From Gammaproteobacteria bacterium (lineage in GTDB: Bacteria; Pseudomonadota; Gammaproteobacteria; Pseudomonadales; Pseudohongiellaceae): a DNA stretch of 10,127 nucleotides. Location: NCBI GenBank assembly GCA_007571115.1, contig RKSA01000031.1, positions 1 to 10,127 of the forward strand, given 5' to 3'. The notes under the pieces are model-generated. The model searched no databases and was not told the origin of the DNA. It worked only from the letters and a program-made list of their open reading frames with translations. How positions within the stretch are numbered: position 1 is the first letter of the stretch; each line of letters starts with the position of its first letter. Of this stretch, positions 5,207 to 10,127 are shown one piece after another. Position numbers and translations under genes: made by a program.

Positions 5207-7669
5207 ATGGAGCTGTTGCGTCGCGTCTTGCCCGTCACCCTGTTTTTGCTTGCCGGTTTTGCCTCCGGGCAGGATGCGGTCGAGGAAATCGTCGTTGTCG
5301 GCGATCTCGACAGCCTGCCTGGAGGGCGGGTCGAATCGGTGTTCGGTTTTGCCAAGTCGCTGCTCGAAACGCCGCGTTCGGTCTCGACGGTCTCGTCGGC
5401 GCTGCTCGAACGCTACGACATGCAGGACATCGACGAATTGATCGTGCTCGCTCCCGGCACCTTCACCCAGTCCTTTTTTGGCGTAGCCGGCGGCCTCGAC
5501 ATTCGCGGCACTCCGGGGGAGACGTATTTTCGCGGCATGAAGCGGCTCGACAACCCAGGCAACTATCCGACTCCGATCGGCGCCGCAGGCCGCATCGACA
5601 TCGTCCGCGGCCCGGCTTCGCCGATTTTCGGCCCCGCGAAGATCGGCGGCTACCTCAACTTCCATCCCAAGTCGGCGAGAAGCGAAGCGACCGGCGATTT
5701 GCCCAGCGCAACGAGCGGAACGGTATCGCTGGGAACCGGAAGCTGGGACAAGGCCGTGCTCACAGCCGAAGCGAGCGGTGCGCTGCGCCTCGGCGCTCGG
5801 GACATCGGCTATCAGGTCTACGGCCTCGGCGAAGACTCGGGGAGCTATTACGACCATAGCGGCACCGGGCAGAATGTCTTGCAATGGTCGGCCGCGCTTG
5901 ACGTGTCCGACCAGGTCAGTGCCGAATTCGGTGGCATGTGGCATCGCTACCGGGGCAACCAGATCGCCGGCTGGAACCGGCTCACCCAGGAGCTCATCGA
6001 CCATGGCCGCTACGTGACGGGTTCGCCAAGCCCCCTCGACCGCGATGGCGATGGCCGCATCTCGCATCAGGAATACGATGTCAACGGAGATGGCTTCAGC
6101 GACCTGAACCCCTTCGCTCTGGGGCTCGTGCCGGGCCAGCGAGGCGGGCTCGAAGGCGCTGGCGTGTGCCAGATCGGCACGGCTGCCGTGCTCGGCTGCT
6201 TTCCCGAGCTGCTCGCCTTGCAAGACCCGGGAACAGCAACGCTCGCTGGATCGACCGTGCTCGTCGGCCCCGACGACTTCCTCGATAACGTCGTGACGAC
6301 CCTGTACCTCGACCTGTTCGGCACGATCGGCAATGATTCGGCAAATGGCGGAGGCGATCGCTGGCAGTGGAAGAACCAGATGTTCTTCGAGCAGTACGAC
6401 AATCGCAACGAGAATGCCTACGGCTTTTCCCAGTTCCACGACTCCTGGGTCATCGAGAACAAGCTCGTCCTCGCGCGGCAGTTCGAGTTCGACGGCCTGA
6501 CCGCTTCCGTGCAGCTTTCGCCTTCGCTGAGGCATACCGATTTCGCCCACGGCGACGACTACAGCAACGAGCTCTTCGACCGGCGCGACCTGACGCTTCC
6601 CTCCGGGCCCCTCGACAGGCGCGTGCTCGCGACGCAAATCGACGACGACTACACCGAGTACTACCTCGGCGAATATACCGGCCTCGGCCTTGCCGCCCTG
6701 CTCGATGTGTCGTTCGCCAACGGCTTTTCCGCGCTGCTCGGCCTGCGCCACGACAGCATCGCCCTCGAAAGCCGCCAGCCCATCGACAAGCTGCTGCTGG
6801 CGAGTTCCAACCATCCCTGCCTGCCACCGGGGGATTGCGTCGTGCAAGCCGCCGCGGATGACGTCGATGGCCTTTCCTGGACCTTGAGCCTGAGCCGGCA
6901 GTTCGGCAATGGCTTGGCGCCATACCTCACCTGGTCGCGGCAGTCGACCCTGATCGCGGGGCAGGGCGCCGAACTGACCACTGCCAATGTCGCCGCCGGA
7001 GGCGCCTTCGACCAGTCCGAACTGTTCGAGGCGGGAATCAAGGGTCGCCTGCTCGACGGGAGACTGTATTTCGCTGCGGCCGCCTACCGCCAGCAGCGCA
7101 CCGACTTTGCCGCCCAAGCGATCATCACCAACCAGGCGTCGCGGGCCCGGGGGCTCGAGCTTGAGGCGCGCTGGTCGGTCAACGAGAGCCTGTTGCTGAC
7201 TTTCGGCCATTCGCGAATCGAGGTCATCAACCTCAACACCCAGCAGGCAGGCTCGCGATTTGCCTTCATCGGCGCCGAAGACGTTCCTGAAATCGAGCCT
7301 TGGCGGCTCTACGGCGGCGTGCTTGCCGGTCTGGTGGTCAGCGACGATGCGCGCCGCGCCGGAATGCCCGAAAGCATCGTCTCCCTGACCGGAACCTGGG
7401 ATTTGGGCAATGGCTGGACGGTCAACGGCAGCCTTGCCGACGTCGAGGCGACGCATTCGGGGTTTTCCCGCAGCGTCCTGCTGCCTGGCTATACCCTGGT
7501 CAATCTTGGCCTCGGCCACGCGAGGCGCAACTGGCTGTTCAGCTTCAATGTCAAGAATGTCACCAATGAGCGCTATTTTCGCGCCAATTTCCCGAATCTG
7601 TTCGGCAGCAACATCGTCCTGCCCGAATTGCCGCGCCATTTCAACGCGACTGCCCGCTACAGTTTCTGA
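5207..7669 (+). CDS. TonB-dependent outer-membrane receptor, siderophore-receptor-like, with EF-hand-like surface loop
   Basis: 820 residues from ATG 5207. This start puts a signal peptide (MELLRRVLPVTLFLLAGFASG) at the very N-terminus; the frame is open back to a GTG at 5135, which would bury it. A TonB-box-like EEIVVVGD (26-33) follows. The plug spans about 45-158, with DIRG (98-101), YFRGMKRL (107-114) and RIDIVRGPASPIFG (129-142). The barrel starts near 170, with EDSGSY (209-214) as in siderophore-type receptors. The protein ends ATARYSF, with the aromatic C-terminus used for BAM assembly. A long loop after strand 5 (about 250-358) holds a double calcium-binding-like motif (278-299) and a Cys pair (C321/C331); a second pair is C538/C544. 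These Cys probably form surface disulphides. Role: energised uptake across the outer membrane. The ligand is unknown, since neighbouring genes give no clue and no clear Fur box is seen. No good Shine-Dalgarno sequence precedes the ATG. No terminator separates it from pyrD. Confidence 0.94.
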   Translation: MELLRRVLPVTLFLLAGFASGQDAVEEIVVVGDLDSLPGGRVESVFGFAKSLLETPRSVSTVSSALLERYDMQDIDELIVLAPGTFTQSFFGVAGGLDIRGTPGETYFRGMKRLDNPGNYPTPIGAAGRIDIVRGPASPIFGPAKIGGYLNFHPKSARSEATGDLPSATSGTVSLGTGSWDKAVLTAEASGALRLGARDIGYQVYGLGEDSGSYYDHSGTGQNVLQWSAALDVSDQVSAEFGGMWHRYRGNQIAGWNRLTQELIDHGRYVTGSPSPLDRDGDGRISHQEYDVNGDGFSDLNPFALGLVPGQRGGLEGAGVCQIGTAAVLGCFPELLALQDPGTATLAGSTVLVGPDDFLDNVVTTLYLDLFGTIGNDSANGGGDRWQWKNQMFFEQYDNRNENAYGFSQFHDSWVIENKLVLARQFEFDGLTASVQLSPSLRHTDFAHGDDYSNELFDRRDLTLPSGPLDRRVLATQIDDDYTEYYLGEYTGLGLAALLDVSFANGFSALLGLRHDSIALESRQPIDKLLLASSNHPCLPPGDCVVQAAADDVDGLSWTLSLSRQFGNGLAPYLTWSRQSTLIAGQGAELTTANVAAGGAFDQSELFEAGIKGRLLDGRLYFAAAAYRQQRTDFAAQAIITNQASRARGLELEARWSVNESLLLTFGHSRIEVINLNTQQAGSRFAFIGAEDVPEIEPWRLYGGVLAGLVVSDDARRAGMPESIVSLTGTWDLGNGWTVNGSLADVEATHSGFSRSVLLPGYTLVNLGLGHARRNWLFSFNVKNVTNERYFRANFPNLFGSNIVLPELPRHFNATARYSF
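6038..6103 (+). other. Tandem EF-hand-like calcium-binding motif within the TonB-dependent receptor
   Basis: Residues 278-289 read DRDGDGRISHQE, an exact 12-residue EF-hand loop: acidic at 1, 3 and 5, Gly at 6, Ile at 8, Ser at 9, Glu at 12. One residue later, DVNGDGFSD (291-299) repeats the DxNxDG pattern in a form close to thrombospondin type 3 or dockerin loops. The pair sits in the predicted extracellular loop L3. Calcium binding is inferred from the motif alone; flanking EF-hand helices are not evident. Confidence 0.75.
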
Positions 7670-7695
7670 CCTGTTCTGCAGCAAGCAGCGAGCGT

Positions 7696-7700
7696 GGAGA
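7696..7700 (+). promoter_or_regulatory. Ribosome binding site that decides the pyrD start
   Basis: GGAGA lies 2 bases before ATG 7703. It overlaps a GTG at 7694 that could be an earlier start but has no such site of its own. The short spacing is slightly unusual. Confidence 0.5.
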
Positions 7701-7702
7701 GC

Positions 7703-8731
7703 ATGGCCTTGCACGAACTGATCGTCAGGTCGCTGGCGCGGCTCCCCGCCGAAACCTCCCACGGCCTCGCCCTGGGAGGGATCGAGCTCGTCCACCGGCT
7801 CGGGCTGTCGCGCCTGCTCGCCGCCAAACCGCCGCCTGCAGCGGCGCCCTTGCACCTGATGGGGCTCGAGTTCCCGCATCGCATTGGCCTCGCCGCAGGG
7901 CTCGACAAGAACGGCGACCATGTCGACGCCCTGGCAGCGCTCGGCTTCGCCTTCGTCGAAATCGGCACCCTGACGCCATTGCCCCAGCCCGGCAATCCCA
8001 GGCCGAGGCTGTTCCGCGATCGGCACGGGCGCTGCATCGTCAACCGCATGGGATTCAACAATCGCGGCATCGACCATGCCGTTGCGCGGTTGCGGCGGCG
8101 CAGGACGCGCATTCCCGTCGGCGTCAATATCGGCAGGAACCGGCAGACTCCGGCTGCCGATGCCGCAGGCGACTACCTGCACTGCCTGCGCGCCTGCCGC
8201 GACGTTGCCGACTATGTCACGATCAATGTCTCCTCGCCGAATACGCCGGGCCTGCGCGGCCTGCAATTCGGCGCCGAGCTCGAGCGCCTGCTCGAAGCGT
8301 TGAAGCGCGCCCAGGCGGCGCACCAGGAAGAGTCGGGCAAGTATCTGCCACTGGCGCTGAAACTCGCGCCGGACCTCGACGATGCCGAAATCGCCTCGAT
8401 TTGCGCAGCCTTGCTCGCCTGGAAGATCGATGCAGTGATCGGGGTGAACACGACGGTCAGCAGGCCTGGCCCCTTGCCTGGGCGAATCGCCTCCGAGCAA
8501 GGAGGGCTGAGCGGCGCGCCATTGGCGCCGCTGGCAAGGCGCGTAGTGGCCGCGATCCGCGCCGAAGTCGGCGCAGCGATGCCGATCATCGGCGTTGGCG
8601 GAATCATGAGCGGCGCCGACGGTCGCGCCATGCTCGAAGCCGGCGCCGACCTGTTGCAGCTCTACAGCGGGCTGGTGTTCCGCGGCCCCGGGTTGCTCGC
8701 GGAACTCGCCGGGGAGCTTGCCGATGGCTGA
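7703..8731 (+). CDS. pyrD: Dihydroorotate dehydrogenase (quinone), class 2
   Basis: 342 residues, close to the 336 of E. coli PyrD. Known function: oxidises dihydroorotate to orotate with FMN and passes electrons to membrane quinone, the fourth step of pyrimidine synthesis. Diagnostic motifs: GLAAGLDKNG (62-71, with K69), TLTPLPQPGNPRPRLFR (89-105), VNRMGFNN (113-120), NVSSPNTPGLRGLQ (175-188) with the class 2 catalytic Ser at 178, VNTTVSR (248-254), GGLSGAPL (267-274), and GVGGIMSG then LQLYSGLVF for FMN phosphate binding. The amphipathic N-terminus (MALHELIVRSLARLPAETSHG), which anchors class 2 enzymes to the membrane, is present and supports ATG 7703 over GTG 7694. The gene begins 33 bases after the receptor gene with no terminator seen, and overlaps the glutaredoxin-like gene by 8 bases, so the latter two are likely cotranscribed. 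Confidence 0.97.
   Translation: MALHELIVRSLARLPAETSHGLALGGIELVHRLGLSRLLAAKPPPAAAPLHLMGLEFPHRIGLAAGLDKNGDHVDALAALGFAFVEIGTLTPLPQPGNPRPRLFRDRHGRCIVNRMGFNNRGIDHAVARLRRRRTRIPVGVNIGRNRQTPAADAAGDYLHCLRACRDVADYVTINVSSPNTPGLRGLQFGAELERLLEALKRAQAAHQEESGKYLPLALKLAPDLDDAEIASICAALLAWKIDAVIGVNTTVSRPGPLPGRIASEQGGLSGAPLAPLARRVVAAIRAEVGAAMPIIGVGGIMSGADGRAMLEAGADLLQLYSGLVFRGPGLLAELAGELADG
8711..8716 (+). promoter_or_regulatory. Shine-Dalgarno for the glutaredoxin-like gene, inside pyrD
   Basis: GGGGAG lies 7 bases before ATG 8724 and fixes that start against an in-frame TTG at 8718. It is the best-spaced ribosome-binding site in the window. Confidence 0.6.
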
Positions 8732-8972
8732 ACTGCTGCTCTACACCACCGCTGGCTGCCATCTTTGCGAGCGCGCTGCGGCAATGCTTGCCGAACTGGA
8801 GCGTTCGCAACCCTTGCGCGTGCAAGCCGTCGATATCGCCGAATCGGCGCCGCTCGTCGAACGCTACGGGCTGAAAATCCCCGTGCTTCGCGAACCGCGC
8901 TCGGGAAGCGAGCTCGACTGGCCTTTCGGCCCCGAACAGATCGCAGCGTTTCTTGATGCGTCGGCTCGCTAG
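8724..8972 (+). CDS. Glutaredoxin-like thiol-disulphide protein (DUF836 type)
   Basis: 82 residues covering a minimal thioredoxin fold. Strand MAELLLYTTAG leads to the redox pair C12-H-L-C15, a helix (about 16-27), VQAVDI (33-38), and KIPVLRE (51-57), where P53 is the expected cis-proline. The CHLC active site and short length match the DUF836 glutaredoxin-like family rather than classical CPYC glutaredoxins. Its partner is unknown; thiol transfer in the cytosol is likely. The ATG overlaps the end of pyrD by 8 bases, so translation is probably coupled; whether it serves PyrD, a redox flavoprotein, is open. Its stop codon shares the CTAG palindrome with the stop of convergent tatD, leaving no room for a terminator between them. 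Confidence 0.88.
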   Translation: MAELLLYTTAGCHLCERAAAMLAELERSQPLRVQAVDIAESAPLVERYGLKIPVLREPRSGSELDWPFGPEQIAAFLDASAR

Positions 8973-9772
8973 CCGGTCGGTACCGGCAGGCCGAACAGCC
9001 GGATCGCGTTGGCGGTCGTTTGCCGGGCCAGCTCGCCGGGGTCGCGGCCCGTGCAAAGAGCGACCTGTTCGAGCACTGCTGGCAGATATTTCGGCTCGTT
9101 GCGGTGCCCCGAAGGCCTTGGCCGCAAAGTGCGCGGAAGCAGATACGGAGCATCGGTTTCGAGCAAAAGCCGCTCGGGAGGGATCTGCGCGACGTTCGAT
9201 CGCAGCTCCATGCCGCGCCTTTCGTCGCAGATCCAGCCGGTGATGCCGATATGCATGTCGAGGTCGAGATAGGCGCGCAGCGCCGCGAGCGAATCGGTGA
9301 AGCAATGCACGACCCCTCCGGCAATTTGCGGGCGGAACCGCTTGAGCAGGGAGAGGAAATCGTCGTGGGCCCCGCGTTGGTGGAGGAACATCGGCTTGCC
9401 GACCTCGGCGGCGATTTCGAGATGCGCCTCGAAGCAGTTGAGCTGCGCCTGGCGCGGCGAGTGGTTGCGATGGAAATCAAGGCCCGTTTCGCCGACCGCG
9501 ACGACTTGGTCGAGCCGGCAAAGCTCGGTGATGGCATTGCGCTCCCCGGTGGCAAAGAAAGACGATGCGACGTGGGGATGGAACCCTGCCGTGGCGCTGA
9601 AGAAATCGGGTGTCGCTCTGGCGCGGCGCATCGCAGCCTGGCTCGAGTCGTGATCGGTTCCGGTGAGAATGATGTGCTTTAGCCCGGCGCTTCTGGCATC
9701 ATCGGCGACTTGCTGGAAATCGTTCCTGAAACACTTGTGCGTCAGGTTGGCGCCGATATCGATCAATTGCAT
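8969..9772 (-). CDS. tatD: TatD family metal-dependent nuclease
   Basis: 267 residues (E. coli TatD has 260). I chose ATG 9772 because MQLIDIGANLTHKCF aligns with the E. coli N-terminus; the open frame extends much further upstream but would run antisense over the next gene. Motifs: LTGTD (36-40), TAGFHPH (61-67), VAVGETGLDFHRN (91-103) with metal ligand E95, FLHQRGAH (129-136) with H131, VVHCFTDS (154-161) with H156, GITGWICDERRG (176-187), and LLLETDAPYLLPR (202-214) with D207. The DIGANLT start and the GWxCDERRG block are features of true TatD, not of YcfH or YjjV, whose N-terminal HxH it lacks. Known role: a magnesium-dependent 3'-5' DNA/RNA exonuclease linked to repair of oxidative damage. 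Here it stands alone, not with tatABC. No clear Shine-Dalgarno sequence precedes it. Confidence 0.94.
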   Translation of the reverse strand: MQLIDIGANLTHKCFRNDFQQVADDARSAGLKHIILTGTDHDSSQAAMRRARATPDFFSATAGFHPHVASSFFATGERNAITELCRLDQVVAVGETGLDFHRNHSPRQAQLNCFEAHLEIAAEVGKPMFLHQRGAHDDFLSLLKRFRPQIAGGVVHCFTDSLAALRAYLDLDMHIGITGWICDERRGMELRSNVAQIPPERLLLETDAPYLLPRTLRPRPSGHRNEPKYLPAVLEQVALCTGRDPGELARQTTANAIRLFGLPVPTG

Positions 9773-9949
9773 GGGTGGAAGGAACCGAGTCGGGATCTTT
9801 GCGATCAGGGCATGGCAAGCTCCCAGTCTAGCGCAATGCGGCATCGGCAGGTAGCGAGGTGAGTGAGGTGGCGGGAATTGTTCGCGCTCGTTGCGGAATT
9901 GGCGCGCAGCGGTGCAAGAACGGAAAACGGTGAGAGAACGGTGAATGGA
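9773..9949. promoter_or_regulatory. Divergent spacer between tatD and the aminotransferase gene
   Basis: 177 bases without a gene. On the minus strand, TAGACT (9830-9825) inside TTGCGCTAGAC could be the tatD -10 box, about 53 bases before its ATG, but no good -35 box is seen. Direct repeats pile up on the plus-strand side: GAGGTG twice (9856-9861, 9865-9870), GGAATTG twice (9874-9880, 9895-9901; 21-base offset) and AACGGTGA twice. No convincing promoter for the aminotransferase gene was found. Confidence 0.35.
9926..9944 (+). repeat. Two AACGGTGA direct repeats upstream of the aminotransferase gene
   Basis: Identical 8-base units at 9926-9933 and 9937-9944, one helical turn (11 bases) apart. 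The second contains GGTGA, 5 bases before ATG 9950, and probably serves as the Shine-Dalgarno sequence. The first could be a chance copy or part of a protein-binding site. Confidence 0.5.
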
Positions 9950-10127
9950 ATGGCAGGAAGAACAGGCGGCAAGGCGCTCAACTGGGCCGAACTCGGTTTT
10001 GAATACCACAGGACCGACTTCCGCTTCGCGGCGCGCTGGAGCGATGGTGAATGGAGCGAGGGAGAGCTGCTCGAAAGCGAGATCGTTCCCAGGCACGAAG
10101 GCGCCCCGGCCTTGCATTACGCCACGC
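9950..10127 (+). CDS. Branched-chain amino acid aminotransferase-like protein, N-terminal part
   Basis: 59 codons from ATG 9950, open at the right edge. The stretches NWAELGFEYHRTDFRF (11-26), WSDGEWSEGEL (30-40) and HEGAPALHY (49-57) match the N-terminus of fold-type IV branched-chain aminotransferases, where a Trp-Glu-x-Gly segment and a following ALHY(G) element lead into the PLP domain. Known role: reversible transamination of leucine, isoleucine and valine. The catalytic Lys lies beyond the window, so activity cannot be checked. GGTGA (9940-9944) gives a suitable ribosome-binding site; an overlapping ATG at 9945 is in another frame, and an in-frame GTG at 9941 is a possible earlier start. 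I do not assign ilvE because several paralogues share this N-terminus. Confidence 0.75.
   Translation, partial: MAGRTGGKALNWAELGFEYHRTDFRFAARWSDGEWSEGELLESEIVPRHEGAPALHYAT

Noticed and set aside
7670..7702. A terminator between the receptor gene and pyrD.
   Set aside because: The 33-base gap has only a weak CTG/CAG pairing and no T-run, so I treat the two genes as possibly cotranscribed.
5111..8500. A 1129-codon open frame on the minus strand opposite the receptor and pyrD genes.
   Set aside because: Its codons are exact reverse complements of the sense codons of both genes, so it stays open simply because TTA, CTA and TCA are avoided in these GC-rich genes. The protein has no recognisable domain.
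9773..10117. An N-terminal extension of TatD up to 10117.
   Set aside because: The added residues resemble no TatD N-terminus, and most of the stretch lies antisense to the aminotransferase gene. The family start MQLIDIGANL is at 9772.

Overview
The window looks like ordinary chromosome from a GC-rich Gammaproteobacterium. The TatD, class 2 PyrD, DUF4381 and DUF836-type glutaredoxin proteins and the MoxR/Bat gene order all fit that group, but I cannot name a genus. Coding density is very high. No tRNA, rRNA, transposon, integrase, CRISPR array or phage gene is visible.

Left half (1-5042, minus strand): a compact MoxR/Bat-type operon read leftwards. Its order is MoxR AAA+ ATPase, DUF58 protein, DUF4381 membrane protein, BatA-like VWA membrane protein, then a BatB-like VWA protein with C-terminal TPRs that runs off the left edge. 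Junctions are tight: a 15-base gap, a 22-base overlap, a 9-base gap and a 2-base gap. This implies one transcript and translational coupling. From the families, the ATPase probably acts with metal-binding VWA partners on envelope proteins, in a chaperone or stress role. A good sigma70-like promoter lies upstream at 5086-5113.

Centre (5043-5206): a 164-base divergent control region with the moxR promoter, a perfect 7-bp dyad (CAGCAAT-N5-ATTGCTG), and a GC hairpin followed by T5 on the minus strand.

Right half (5207-8972, plus strand): a TonB-dependent outer-membrane receptor with an EF-hand-like double calcium loop in a predicted large surface loop. It is followed 33 bases later by pyrD (dihydroorotate dehydrogenase, quinone type), which overlaps a small glutaredoxin-like gene by 8 bases. 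The minus-strand tatD gene converges on the glutaredoxin gene, and the two stop codons share one CTAG palindrome. After a 177-base divergent spacer with several short direct repeats, a plus-strand branched-chain aminotransferase-like gene starts and leaves the right edge.

The most distinctive observations are the EF-hand pair in the receptor, the dyad/hairpin control region between the MoxR operon and the receptor, and an 11-mer shared by the two divergent spacers. I found no clearly new multi-gene system; the MoxR/Bat cluster is known as a type, though its biochemical job is still poorly defined.
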